The notes under the pieces are model-generated. The model saw only the letters and a program-made list of their open reading frames with translations. It was not told the DNA's origin and did no database searches. Positions 26,809 to 36,065 of a DNA stretch of 64,000 bases are shown piece by piece; within the stretch, counting starts at the first letter, position 1; each line of letters begins with the position of its first letter. The DNA comes from Clostridioides difficile ATCC 9689 = DSM 1296 (GTDB lineage Bacteria; Bacillota; Clostridia; Peptostreptococcales; Peptostreptococcaceae). The DNA lies in assembly GCF_001077535.1 (NCBI RefSeq), contig NZ_CP011968.1, positions 806,001 through 870,000 on the forward strand, read 5' to 3'. A program made the translations under genes and the position numbers.

Positions 26809-28212
26809 TTAGTTTACAGCTTCTTTTCCTATCAAATCTTTTAACTCTTCATGAGTCATAGTTTCTTTTTCAAATAAGAATTTAGAAACAGAATGTAAAT
26901 CTTCAAGATTATCCTTTAACATCTCTAAAGTCTCTTTATAACAAATTTCAACTATACGATTTGCTTCCTTTTGAACCTTATCACATAAGAAAGTCTTATC
27001 ATTTCCATCAATAGTCATAAATCCTAAGTTACTCATACCATATTCACAAACCATTTGGTTAGCTATTTCAGTGACTTTCTTTAAGTCGTCCTTTGCACCA
27101 GTAGATTTATGATTAAATATTAATTCTTCTGAAGCCTTTCCAGCAAGTAATATTTTTATTTTTCCAATCAACTCATCCTTAGTATAAATATATCTATCTT
27201 CATCAGGTAATTGAAGAACATAACCTAATGCTTGTCCTCTAGGAACTATAGATATTTTTTGTATAGGACAAATTCCTACTATATCACTTACAAGAGCATG
27301 TCCAGCTTCATGATATGCTACTATTTTTTTCTCTTTTTCAACCAATGCAGAGTTTTTAGATTCTAGCCCTGCAATAACTCTTTCAAGTGCCTTGTCAAAA
27401 TGTTCTGATGTAATACACTCACTGTCATCTCTAACTGCAAATATAGCTGCTTCATTTGCTATATTTGAAAGATGAGCCCCATTGAAACCATGAGTTTTTT
27501 TAGCTAAAAGTTCTAGATTTACAGATTTGTCTATAGGTTTGTCATCTGTATGTACCTTTAGAATTTCAAATCTAGTGTGATAGTTTGGTGCACCTATATG
27601 AATGTGTCTGTCAAATCTTCCTGGTCTAAGTAAAGCTTCATCTAATAAGTCAAGTCTATTGGTAGCACCTATTATTAATACATTGGAATCTTTATTAAAT
27701 CCATCCATTTCAACTAAAAGTTGGTTTAGTGTTTGGTCTTTTTCGTTGTTACTTTCAAGATGTCTCTTTGCTCCTACAGCATCTATTTCGTCTATAAATA
27801 TTATACTTGGAGCTTCTTTTCTAGCTTTTTCAAATAGAGTTCTAACTCTTTTTGCTCCCACACCTACATATTTTTCAACGAACTCTGAACCAGTAACATT
27901 AAAAAATGATGAGTTTGTTTCACCAGCTACAGCAGATGCAAGTAGGGTTTTACCTGTTCCTGGAGGACCATAAAATAATACTCCTTTAGGTATTTTTGCA
28001 CCCATTTTTTGATATTTTTGTGGTGACTTCATAAAATCGACTATTTCAAATAGTTCTTCTTTTACTTCGTCTAATCCAGCAACGTCTCTAAATGTAGTCT
28101 TTGGTTTTGTAGAAAGTGAATCATCTGTTTGATTATCTCTTTCCATTTTTGTCTGTGCAAAGACAGGAGCTGGATTGTTGATTTTCTTAAAAAAGTTGTT
28201 TAGCATTTTCAT
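26809..28212 (-). CDS. FtsH-like AAA+ zinc metalloprotease lacking membrane segments
   Basis: This protein of about 467 residues contains the complete FtsH core: Walker A GPPGTGKT (about 82-89), Walker B IIFIDEID, the second region of homology (ATNRLDLLDEALLRPGRFDR), the zinc motif HEAGH (about 301-305) and the distal STGAKDDL segment with the third ligand. Ordinary FtsH is about 600-650 residues with two N-terminal transmembrane helices. Here only 40 hydrophilic residues precede the AAA domain, so it should be soluble. No missing 5' part is visible: GAGGTG correctly precedes the ATG at 28212. It is a single gene. Confidence 0.88.
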   Translation of the reverse strand: MKMLNNFFKKINNPAPVFAQTKMERDNQTDDSLSTKPKTTFRDVAGLDEVKEELFEIVDFMKSPQKYQKMGAKIPKGVLFYGPPGTGKTLLASAVAGETNSSFFNVTGSEFVEKYVGVGAKRVRTLFEKARKEAPSIIFIDEIDAVGAKRHLESNNEKDQTLNQLLVEMDGFNKDSNVLIIGATNRLDLLDEALLRPGRFDRHIHIGAPNYHTRFEILKVHTDDKPIDKSVNLELLAKKTHGFNGAHLSNIANEAAIFAVRDDSECITSEHFDKALERVIAGLESKNSALVEKEKKIVAYHEAGHALVSDIVGICPIQKISIVPRGQALGYVLQLPDEDRYIYTKDELIGKIKILLAGKASEELIFNHKSTGAKDDLKKVTEIANQMVCEYGMSNLGFMTIDGNDKTFLCDKVQKEANRIVEICYKETLEMLKDNLEDLHSVSKFLFEKETMTHEELKDLIGKEAVN

Positions 28213-28560
28213 ATTCACACCTCAGGTAATTAATTATTGTTAATCAATTTTATATTTTCCATATTTACTATTTTTTATTATTTATTTTTCATGGAAAAAA
28301 TATACATGTTATCTAAATAAAAATAAATTTGTAAGATGTATGAAAAAATGAATTTATGTATATAGAGATTTCTACTTATGTATTGAATAAAGTATTACAA
28401 ATTATAAATTATAAATTATGTATTGATTATATATTGAGTAAAGTATTATAAAGCATGTATTGATTAAGTATTTATTAAGTATTGAATAAAATATTACAAA
28501 TTTAGTTGAAATGAAAATGATAAAAAATGTTGTACTATATTTTACAAATCATATAAATAG
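28213..28560. other. AT-rich gap upstream of the FtsH-like gene
   Basis: It presumably contains the promoter of the minus-strand FtsH-like gene. Recurring TATTGA-(T/A)TAA-type words (TGTATTGATTA, AGTATTGAATAAA) around 28378-28495 form a loose, degenerate repeat. No gene was seen. Confidence 0.4.
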
Positions 28561-28579
28561 AGAAATTGTTGTAGCACAA

Positions 28580-29048
28580 AGTAGTAGGTAGTATATTAGA
28601 ATATAATTATAGGATTTGTTGTGTAGTATAGTAGCATATTAGAATATAATATAGGATTTGTTATGTAGTATAGTAGCATATTAGAATATAATATAGGATT
28701 TGTTATGTAGTATAGTAGCATATTAGAATATAATATAGGATTTGTTATGTAGTATAGTAGCATATTAGAATATAATGTAGGACTTGTTATGTAGTATAGT
28801 AACATATTAGAATATAATGTAGGATTTGTTATGTAGTATAGTAGCATATTAGAATATAATGTAGGACTTGTTATGTAGTATAGTAACATATTAGAATATA
28901 ATGTAGGATTTGTTATGTAGTATAATAGTATATTAGAGTACAATATAGAATTTGTTATGTAGTATAGTAGTATATTAGAATACAATATAGAATTTGTTGG
29001 GTAGTATAGTGTTATATTAGAATACAATATAGGATTTGTTATGTAGAA
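28580..29048. repeat. 42-bp minisatellite, about 11 copies
   Basis: Direct repeats with a 42-base period contain TTATGTAGTATAGTAGCATA and ATTAGAATATAAT. Because 42 is divisible by three, the minus strand keeps a 143-codon frame encoding a 14-residue repeat (LLYYITNPILYSNM). No ribosome binding site or family supports this as a gene, so I treat it as a non-coding minisatellite. Confidence 0.92.
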
Positions 29049-29183
29049 TATATAGAGTCATGTAGAATATACATATATAAAAGGATTTTGGGTATAAATT
29101 TAAAAATTAATAGCAAAATGAGTAGTATAGACATATAATGAGTAGTAGGAAGTAATTAAATTTTTCCTAAACAAAAAAAATAG

Positions 29184-29212
29184 TTGCAAATAATTTGATT
29201 AAGTGATATAGT
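29184..29212 (+). promoter_or_regulatory. Promoter of the infC operon
   Basis: TTGCAA (29184-29189) and TATAGT (29207-29212) are separated by 17 bases and lie just before the L20 leader. Confidence 0.65.
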
Positions 29213-29221
29213 AAATAAGGT

Positions 29222-29365
29222 AAGAATAAAACAAAGAAGAAGTCCGCTTCTCACCTTACGCCGGAGGTTAGTAAGGTAAATATAAGTTAAAGCTTAATTT
29301 TAATTTAAGTTTGTTTAAATTTGGTAACTTATATTGCGGATGATTACGTCATCCGCTTTTTATTT
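29222..29365 (+). promoter_or_regulatory. L20 leader (ribosomal protein autoregulatory element)
   Basis: The segment AGTCCGCTTCTCACC, followed by ACGCCGGAGGTTAGTAAGG, is the conserved head of the Firmicute L20 leader that precedes infC-rpmI-rplT. Long-range arms TATAAGTT (29281-29288) and AACTTATA (29326-29333) can pair. The leader ends in an intrinsic terminator, GCGGATGA (29336-29343) with TCATCCGC (29349-29356) then TTTTT. In the known mechanism L20 binds the leader and favours premature termination, giving feedback on the operon. Confidence 0.85.
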
Positions 29366-29391
29366 TATAAAAATTTTGGAGGTGTCCTACA

Positions 29392-29901
29392 ATTAGCAAA
29401 GAATTAGCAATCAATGAACAAATAAAAGATAAGGAAATAAGAGTCCTTTCACCAACAGGTGAACAACTTGGAGTAATGCCTACTAAAGAAGCTCAAGCAA
29501 TGGCTAATAGCAAAAACTTAGATTTGGTTCAAATCTCGCCGAATGCAAATCCACCAGTATGTAAGATAATGGATTATGGAAAGTTTAGATATGAGCAAGC
29601 GAGAAAAGAGAAAGAAGCTAAGAAAAAACAAAAAACTATAGTTGTAAAAGAAGTAAGACTTAGACCAGGTATTGAACAAAATGATTTAAATACGAAAGCT
29701 AATAATGCTATAAAGTTCCTTAAAAAAGGGGATAAAGTCAAAGTTGAACTTAGATTTAGAGGAAGAGAATTAGGACATAAAGACATAGGTAAAGAAGTTA
29801 TGCTTAAGTTTTTAGATATAATAAAAGAGTTTGGAGAACCAACAAAAGCCCCTGCATTTGAGGGTAATAATATGGTTGTAATTATAGATCCAAAAAAATA
29901 G
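29392..29901 (+). CDS. infC: Translation initiation factor IF-3
   Basis: This 169-residue protein binds the 30S subunit and monitors start-codon selection. It starts at the rare codon ATT (29392), seven bases after GGAGGTG (29378-29384), giving ISKELAINEQ. The first in-frame ATG at 29476 would remove 28 conserved residues. Use of a non-canonical start is a known autoregulatory feature of infC. The N-domain contains the VQISPNANPPVCKIMDYGKF signature, and the C-domain contains RFRGRELGHKDIG. It is the first gene of the operon with rpmI and rplT, under the L20 leader. Confidence 0.96.
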   Translation: MSKELAINEQIKDKEIRVLSPTGEQLGVMPTKEAQAMANSKNLDLVQISPNANPPVCKIMDYGKFRYEQARKEKEAKKKQKTIVVKEVRLRPGIEQNDLNTKANNAIKFLKKGDKVKVELRFRGRELGHKDIGKEVMLKFLDIIKEFGEPTKAPAFEGNNMVVIIDPKK

Positions 29902-29928
29902 ATGATTAACTGAGAGGAGGAATTTGTC

Positions 29929-30123
29929 ATGCCTAAAATGAAAACTCATAGAGGTGCAGCAAAGAGATTAAAGAAAACAGGAACTGGAAAGTTAAAGAGA
30001 GCTAAAGCTTTTAAAAAACATATATTAACTAAAAAATCTGCAAAAACTAAAATGAACTTAAGAAAATCAACTTTAGTAAGTGATGGAGATGCTAAGAGAA
30101 TAGCACAATTATTACCATACTAA
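29929..30123 (+). CDS. rpmI: 50S ribosomal protein L35
   Basis: This 64-residue, very basic protein matches L35 over its full length ([20 protein letters not shown] at the start, IAQLLPY at the end). GAGAGGAGG precedes the ATG. It lies between infC and rplT, the universal Firmicute order, and is controlled with them by the L20 leader. Confidence 0.97.
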   Translation: MPKMKTHRGAAKRLKKTGTGKLKRAKAFKKHILTKKSAKTKMNLRKSTLVSDGDAKRIAQLLPY

Positions 30124-30178
30124 GATACAGATTGTAAATAATAACTATAGAAGAGGGATATAAAAGGAGGTCATAACG

Positions 30179-30535
30179 ATGGCAAGAGTTAAAAAAGCTA
30201 TGAACGCTCGTAAAAAGCATAAGAAAATATTAAAACTTGCAAAAGGATTCAGAGGATCTAGAAGCAAATTATATAGACCAGCAAATACATTCGTAATGAA
30301 AGCATTAAAAAATGCTTATATAGGAAGAAAGTTAAAGAAGAGAGACTTCAGAAAACTTTGGATACAAAGAATAAATGCAGCTGCTAGAATGAATGGAATA
30401 TCTTATTCAAGATTAATGAATGGATTAAAATTATCTGGTGTTGAAGTTAACAGAAAAATGTTATCTGAAATGGCTATACAAGACCCAGAAGGATTTGCAA
30501 AATTAGCAGAAGTTGCTAAAGCAAAATTAGCTTAG
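30179..30535 (+). CDS. rplT: 50S ribosomal protein L20
   Basis: This 118-residue basic protein begins [20 protein letters not shown], with the L20 signature [19 protein letters not shown]. It binds 23S rRNA early in 50S assembly and represses its own operon through the leader upstream of infC. AAAGGAGG precedes the ATG. It is the last gene of the operon. Confidence 0.97.
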   Translation: MARVKKAMNARKKHKKILKLAKGFRGSRSKLYRPANTFVMKALKNAYIGRKLKKRDFRKLWIQRINAAARMNGISYSRLMNGLKLSGVEVNRKMLSEMAIQDPEGFAKLAEVAKAKLA

Positions 30536-30554
30536 TATTGAATCATGAGATGTA

Positions 30555-30600
30555 AAGTCTTTGAGTTATGTAAATAATTCAAGGACTTTTTTATTTTTTG
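30555..30600 (+). terminator. Terminator of the infC-rpmI-rplT operon
   Basis: AAGTCTTTGAGTTAT pairs with ATAATTCAAGGACTT, followed by a T run. The position just after rplT is as expected. Confidence 0.85.
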
Positions 30601-30786
30601 AAAAATACTTATTAGTGTCATGTACAACCAATTTTATAATGATAAATAAAATAAGCAATACAATAGAATTTTATGAGATTTATTATAAGAATTGTTACAA
30701 TTATTTATGATAGCTATAAAAAGTCATAGTAAAAATGATATTGATGTATGTTGATATATGTATAAAGCTTTCAATCAATCTTGAAT

Positions 30787-30811
30787 TAATATTATCAACA
30801 TGATAATATTA
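30787..30811. promoter_or_regulatory. Operator-like dyad upstream of the winged-helix regulator
   Basis: TAATATTATC (30787-30796) and GATAATATTA (30802-30811) are perfect 10-base inverted arms around five bases. It sits about 35 bases before the start of the regulator gene, suggesting autoregulation. Confidence 0.5.
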
Positions 30812-30844
30812 TCTTATTAATAATATAAATAAGGGGGAGATAAT

Positions 30845-31390
30845 ATGAATGAAAAACTAATGGATTGTTTTGTAAACCCAATTAAATGCAAGTTATTGAT
30901 TGAAATTTTTTCAAATAATCGAACTACAGCTAAACAATTAGGAGAAAAGTTTCAAGATATATCAAAGGCAACACTTTATCGTTACCTTAATAAAATGTTG
31001 AAAGATGATATTATAAAAGTGGTTGAAGAAAATAAAATAAGGGGAACTGTTGAAAAAGTATATGCTATGAAGTTAGATATAGCTGATGATGTGAACAAAA
31101 TTATAGATGAGAACTCTGGAGAAGAATATGCTCAACTGTTTACTCAATATATGATGGGATTTTTAAGAGAATTTTATGAATACGCTGAAAGAAAGGAAAA
31201 GGATATCCTAAAAGATGGTTCAGGATTTTCTGTCTGTCCAGTATATGCTAGTATTGATGAGATAGTTGAAGTGAGTAAAAAAATTGCTAGTATACTAGAA
31301 CCTCTAAGAAATAACTCACATGAAGAAGGTAGAAGAATGCATTCTATAGGAGTGATAATTACTCCACCTAAAGAGGATGAAGGGAAATAA
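30845..31390 (+). CDS. Winged-helix (ArsR/PadR-like) transcriptional regulator
   Basis: This 181-residue protein has an N-terminal winged helix (NPIKCKLLIEIFSNNRTTAK, then DISKATLYRYLNKMLKDDII) and a helical C-terminal region of about 100 residues. It resembles the HTH_20/ArsR-related regulators with a YjgB-like helical tail, but no exact family can be named. AAGGGGGAG precedes the ATG. A perfect 10-bp dyad just upstream is its likely own operator. It is transcribed alone and ends at a very stable hairpin. Confidence 0.75.
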   Translation: MNEKLMDCFVNPIKCKLLIEIFSNNRTTAKQLGEKFQDISKATLYRYLNKMLKDDIIKVVEENKIRGTVEKVYAMKLDIADDVNKIIDENSGEEYAQLFTQYMMGFLREFYEYAERKEKDILKDGSGFSVCPVYASIDEIVEVSKKIASILEPLRNNSHEEGRRMHSIGVIITPPKEDEGK

Positions 31391-31482
31391 ATCTGATTTA
31401 CATGGGGTAGAGCCAATTTATACAGAGAATCGTTTTATGATTTACATATGTATCCAGAGCAAAGTATCTCTGCTTGGATTGT

Positions 31483-31545
31483 ACTTCATTGTACCATTTC
31501 ATCCAATGACTTGGAGTGGTACAATGAAGTTTTTTAATTTTTCAT
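31483..31545 (+). terminator. Very stable intrinsic terminator
   Basis: ACTTCATTGTACCA (31483-31496) and TGGTACAATGAAGT (31517-31530) form a perfect 14-bp stem followed by TTTTTTAATTTTT. A second small stem precedes it (CCAGAGCA with TGCTTGG at about 31454-31478). The rest of the gap to 31824 has no supported gene. Confidence 0.85.
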
Positions 31546-31824
31546 ATTAATGCTAAAGAAATGAACTTTAGACCACATATGCAATTAGGTTGCATTATAC
31601 AATTAGACCACATATACAAAATAAAAATCAGTATTTTTATAGCAGATAAATTGACTGTTATTCTTCTTAAAAATCATCTATTAGTTATTGTTAGCATATT
31701 GAAAGAAATTATAGTAATCTATTGAATAAATGAATATTGCCCATAATCATATAAACTGCTATAGTTTAAAATAAAGCAGGACGTTAAATTTTATAGTAAT
31801 CTAAAAATTTAAGAGGGGGATTTT

Positions 31825-33750
31825 ATGAAAATAAAATTTGTTATTATGCCATTGGTGATATTTTTAATGGTATTATTTGTGGGGTGTCAAAGTACAAAAG
31901 ATACAGAAGTTAAAGCAAAAGATACAGAAATTAAAATATTAGGGACAGGTGATTTACATTCAATTTTGACAGACTCTATGGTTTCATATATAAATGAGGA
32001 AAGGGAAAAGAATAAAAATCTGCTTATGGTAGATGCGGGAGATTTCTATGGTACACAAAGTAGAGAAATGTGGGAATGGTCTTCTGGAAAAAAGTTAATT
32101 AATATTAAAAGAAATGGTAGAGCAGAGTATGATGACATAATTAAGAGTAGTAAAGATGAAGTACCTATAGTTAAAGATATGGCAAAGTTGAAATATGATG
32201 CTGTAGTTTTGGGAGATAATGAATTTATTTCAAATGATAAGCAAAGTCTTGATAAACTGGTTTCTGATTTTAAAAATAATAATATGCCATTGGTATCAGC
32301 AAATATATATGAACAATCTGGAGAAAATTATGTACAACCATATGTAATGAAAAATATTAAGACAGATGAGGGCAATGTAAAAGTTGGAATACTAGGTCTT
32401 ACTATAAAAGAAGTAGGGGAAACCCTTGGTCTTGAGGATTTTGAAAAGGATAAAAAAGCTAGAGAGCTTGGAGAACAAGCTGATTACAAAGGAAAATTAT
32501 ATGCAAATGATTTAGTAGAAGATGCAAAGAAATGGATAAAAGTTATGGAAAAAGAAAGTCCAGACATAATAGTTGCAGTTGTACACTCAGGGGAAGAACC
32601 TAAAACAGATAGAAATCCAGGAAATAGAATAAAAGAGTTAGCAACTACAGTGGATGGAATAGATGCAATTGTAGCTGGTCATACTCATGAAAAAATAGAT
32701 GAACACAAATATAAAAATAAATCTGGAGATGAAGTAATTGTTACACAACCAGGTTGGCATGGAGATAGAGTATCAGAGATTAATTTCAAATTAAATAAAG
32801 AGAATGGAAAGTGGGACATAAAGGAAAAGTCTAGTAAATTAAAAATAATTGATAAAGAAGTAAGTATAGTTGCTACTGCAGATTTACATTCACATTTCTC
32901 TGATGAATTAACAGTTGACCTTGTTAATGAACGTAGTAACCCAATTGAACCTGTTGTAGTAGATGCAGGCGACTTCTTAGACCCTCAAACAGATGAAATG
33001 ACTCAATGGTATAAAGAGTGGAAAAGTATAAGAGATAATAATAGTGATAAAACGATTAGTAGATGCCCAATGGTCATGGATATGAATCAGGGAATGTATG
33101 ATGCAGTAGTACTTGGAAATCATGAATTTGTATCTGAAAAAGATGAATTTTGGTCAGATGAACGCCTTTTAGATGCTGTTATAGAGGATTTTGAACAGGT
33201 GGCAATTTCTGTGTTATCGGCAAATATATATAGGCAATCTGGTAAAAATTATGTTAAACCATATATTATAAAAGATGTGGAGACGAGTGAAGGTAATGTA
33301 AAAGTAGGAATATTGGGACTTACTATAAAAGAAGTAGGTAAAGGTCTTAAAAATGTAAACTTACAAGAGCAATTTCAATATAAGGATAAATTGTATGCAA
33401 ATGATTTAGTGGAAGATGCAAAGAAATGGGTAAAAGTTATGAAAAAGAAAAAACCAGATATAATAGTTGCAGTTGTACATTCAGGAGAAGAACCAAAAAA
33501 TCCAAAACATCCAGGAAATAGAATAAAAGAACTAGCAACTACAGTAGATGGTATTGATGCAATTGTTGCTAGTCATACTCATGAAAAAATAGATGAGCAT
33601 GAATATAAAAATAAGTCTGGAGAAAAAGTTATAGTGACACAACCAGGTGAGCATGGTAAATATTATTCTAAAATTACCTTTAAAGTAAATAAAGAAAAGG
33701 GTTCGTGGACTATTAATGATAAATTCAGTAAAACAATTGAGGTTGAATAA
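31825..33750 (+). CDS. Lipoprotein with two 5'-nucleotidase-type metallophosphatase domains
   Basis: This 641-residue protein has a signal peptide ending in the lipobox LFVGC (Cys21), so it should be anchored on the outer face of the membrane. Two homologous calcineurin-like domains follow (about 36-340 and 350-640). Metal motifs of domain 1 are GDLHS, DAGDF, GDNEF in place of GNHE, HSGEE and GHTHE. Domain 2 has ADLHS, DAGDF, GNHEF, HSGEE and SHTHE. Loss of the GNHE pair in domain 1 suggests it is impaired while domain 2 is intact. Likely substrates are nucleotides or related phosphoesters. GAGGGGG precedes the ATG. Confidence 0.85.
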   Translation: MKIKFVIMPLVIFLMVLFVGCQSTKDTEVKAKDTEIKILGTGDLHSILTDSMVSYINEEREKNKNLLMVDAGDFYGTQSREMWEWSSGKKLINIKRNGRAEYDDIIKSSKDEVPIVKDMAKLKYDAVVLGDNEFISNDKQSLDKLVSDFKNNNMPLVSANIYEQSGENYVQPYVMKNIKTDEGNVKVGILGLTIKEVGETLGLEDFEKDKKARELGEQADYKGKLYANDLVEDAKKWIKVMEKESPDIIVAVVHSGEEPKTDRNPGNRIKELATTVDGIDAIVAGHTHEKIDEHKYKNKSGDEVIVTQPGWHGDRVSEINFKLNKENGKWDIKEKSSKLKIIDKEVSIVATADLHSHFSDELTVDLVNERSNPIEPVVVDAGDFLDPQTDEMTQWYKEWKSIRDNNSDKTISRCPMVMDMNQGMYDAVVLGNHEFVSEKDEFWSDERLLDAVIEDFEQVAISVLSANIYRQSGKNYVKPYIIKDVETSEGNVKVGILGLTIKEVGKGLKNVNLQEQFQYKDKLYANDLVEDAKKWVKVMKKKKPDIIVAVVHSGEEPKNPKHPGNRIKELATTVDGIDAIVASHTHEKIDEHEYKNKSGEKVIVTQPGEHGKYYSKITFKVNKEKGSWTINDKFSKTIEVE

Positions 33751-34014
33751 CTTTATAAAATTTATAGATAAAGTAAATTATCTGATATTGACATGATATA
33801 TAAGATAAAGTTTCTAATATTGGTATAATGCATAATGTGAAATATTTTAATAATAAGAGAATAAACAAGACAAATAAAAATATTTTAACATGTAAGATAT
33901 AGTATGAACTATTATACTAATGCTTACTTTATAATTTGAACATGTTAGAATAAGTCTTATTTGAAAATTTTAGTGTATTAGAGTAAGTATTATTTTACTA
34001 GTAAAAAATATTGA

Positions 34015-34064
34015 GAACTATATGTAGATTTGCTTAAAAAGGAATTTACATATAGTTCTTTTCG
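34015..34064 (+). terminator. Intrinsic terminator between the paralogous lipoprotein genes
   Basis: GAACTATATGTA (34015-34026) and TACATATAGTTC (34047-34058) form a 12-bp stem followed by TTTT. The 400-base gap also repeats AAGTTTCTAATATTG/AGTATTA-like words but holds no gene. The two lipoprotein genes are therefore probably separate transcripts. Confidence 0.7.
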
Positions 34065-34150
34065 TATAATAAATAGTACAATCTTATATGGTAAAGATAA
34101 AGTGTGATATTAAATTTTATTATCATCCAAAATCTAAGGAGGAGTCTCTT

Positions 34151-36055
34151 ATGAAAATAAAATTTATTATAGTAGCATCAATAATATTTTTAATAGTATT
34201 ACTTGTGGGGTGTCAAAGCACTAAAGATACAGAAATCAATGTACTCGCCACAAGTGATTTACATTCAATTATTCCAGATAATTTAATTTCCTATGTAGAA
34301 GAGGAGAGAAAATATGATGAGAATCTACTTATGGTAGATGCAGGAGATTTTTTTGACATGCAAAGTGGTGAGATGAATAAGTGGTTTACTGGTCAAAAAT
34401 TAGTAAGATTTAAAGATGGGATACCAGAGTACAAAAAAATAGCTGAACCACGTGAAGGAGAAGTTCCATTGGCTAAAAAAATGGCAAAGCTGAAGTATGA
34501 TGCAGTTACATTTGGGAATCATGAATTTGTATCTAATGACAAGCAGAGCCTTGATAAATTGGTTTCTGATTTTAAAAATAACAATATACCATTAGTATCA
34601 GCAAACGTATATGAACAATCTGGAGAAAACTACGTAAAGCCATATGTAATGAAAAATATAAATACTGACAAGGGAACTGTAAAGGTTGGTATACTTGGTC
34701 TGACTATAAAAGAAGTAGGGGAACGTTCAAGGTTTAAAAGTTTTGAACAAGATAAAAAGGCTAGAGAACTTGGGGAACAACCTCAATACAAAGGGAAATT
34801 ATATGCAAATGATTTAGTAGAAGATGCAAATAAGTGGGTAAATGTTATGGAAAAAAAAGAAAAGCCAGATATAATAGTTGCCATTGTACATTCAGGTGAA
34901 GAGCCAAAAAATCCTAAAAATCCAGGAAATAGAATAAAAGAACTAGCAACAACTGTAGAGGGAATAGATGCTATTGTAGCAGGTCATACACATGAAAAAA
35001 TAGAACAGCATACATATAAAAATAATTCTGGTGAAGAAGTAATAGTAACACAGCCTGGAGCTCATGGTAATAGTATATCAAAGATTAATTTTAAGTTGGA
35101 TAAGAAGAATGATAAGTGGTTTATAAAAGACAAATATAGTGAATTAAAGGTTTTTGGAAAGGAAGTAAATATAATTACAACTTCTGGTCTGAATCCAAAA
35201 TTTTCAGATGAAATGGCAGTTAATTTGTTTAATGAAAGAGATAGAGATGTTCAACCTATCTTTATAGATACTGGAGATTTTTTAAATACTAATACAAAAG
35301 AAATGACTAAGTGGGCTAAAGAGTGGCAATACAATGAAAATAAAGGCATCTATAAAAAAATAAATGAATGGCCAATTGTATATCTTGGTTATGATGCTGT
35401 AGTACTTGGTAGCCATGAATTTACAGAGGATAAAGAGACTTTTGAGGAAAAAAAATCTACATTGGATTATATTATAGAAAACTTTGAAGAAATGAAGATA
35501 CCAGTATTATCAGCTAATATATATGATGAATCTGGAGAAAATTATGTAAAACCTTATATAATTCATAATGTAGAAACTAGGGAAGGAAATATAAAGGTTG
35601 GAGTATTAGGTCTTACTACTACTGATAAGGATGAAGAAGACTTAAGTAACTCAAGCTTAAGCAAAGACTCAAAGACTTCGAAAATTCCTGAAGAAACAGG
35701 AAAGTTATATACTAATAATCTAGTAAAAGATGCAAGCGAATGGGTAAAAGTTATGCAAAAGGAAAGTCCTGATGTGATTGTTGCAGTTGTACATTCAGAT
35801 AATAATAGTACTCTAAAAAATCCAAGTAGTGAAGTCAAAAAACTTGCAATGTCAGTAGATGGAATAGATGCTATTGTTGTAGGTCATACGAAAAATAAGG
35901 TAGAAGAACATATTTACAAAAATAAGTCTGGGGATGAGGTTATAGTAACACAATCTGGAGAAGATTGTTATTCAAAAATAAGTCTTGAACTAAGAAAAGA
36001 AAATGGCAAGTGGAATATCATAAACAAATATAGTAAAGCAATAAAAATGAAGTGA
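34151..36055 (+). CDS. Paralogous double-domain metallophosphatase lipoprotein
   Basis: This 634-residue protein is homologous to the preceding gene product along its whole length, with lipobox LLVGC (Cys21). The ATG at 34151 follows AAGGAGGAG. An in-frame ATG at 34088 lacks a ribosome binding site and would spoil the signal peptide. Domain 1 keeps SDLHS, DAGDF, GNHEF, HSGEE and GHTHE. Domain 2 is degraded: SGLNP replaces the DLH motif, GSHEF replaces GNHE, HSDNN replaces HSGEE and GHTKN replaces GHTHE. Only domain 1 is likely to be active, the opposite of its neighbour. Confidence 0.85.
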   Translation: MKIKFIIVASIIFLIVLLVGCQSTKDTEINVLATSDLHSIIPDNLISYVEEERKYDENLLMVDAGDFFDMQSGEMNKWFTGQKLVRFKDGIPEYKKIAEPREGEVPLAKKMAKLKYDAVTFGNHEFVSNDKQSLDKLVSDFKNNNIPLVSANVYEQSGENYVKPYVMKNINTDKGTVKVGILGLTIKEVGERSRFKSFEQDKKARELGEQPQYKGKLYANDLVEDANKWVNVMEKKEKPDIIVAIVHSGEEPKNPKNPGNRIKELATTVEGIDAIVAGHTHEKIEQHTYKNNSGEEVIVTQPGAHGNSISKINFKLDKKNDKWFIKDKYSELKVFGKEVNIITTSGLNPKFSDEMAVNLFNERDRDVQPIFIDTGDFLNTNTKEMTKWAKEWQYNENKGIYKKINEWPIVYLGYDAVVLGSHEFTEDKETFEEKKSTLDYIIENFEEMKIPVLSANIYDESGENYVKPYIIHNVETREGNIKVGVLGLTTTDKDEEDLSNSSLSKDSKTSKIPEETGKLYTNNLVKDASEWVKVMQKESPDVIVAVVHSDNNSTLKNPSSEVKKLAMSVDGIDAIVVGHTKNKVEEHIYKNKSGDEVIVTQSGEDCYSKISLELRKENGKWNIINKYSKAIKMK

Positions 36056-36065
36056 ATTTATTGAT

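Noticed and set aside
27602-27973. Plus-strand frame opposite the FtsH-like gene
   Set aside because: Antisense shadow of a conserved coding region. The same reasoning removes the frames opposite the ABC ATPase, pheS, pheT and the U32 gene.
28596-29027. 143-codon repetitive frame as a gene
   Set aside because: It is explained by a 42-bp minisatellite with a period divisible by three; no initiation signal.
29476-29901. infC starting at the first ATG
   Set aside because: This start would remove 28 conserved N-terminal residues and has no ribosome binding site, whereas the ATT at 29392 does.
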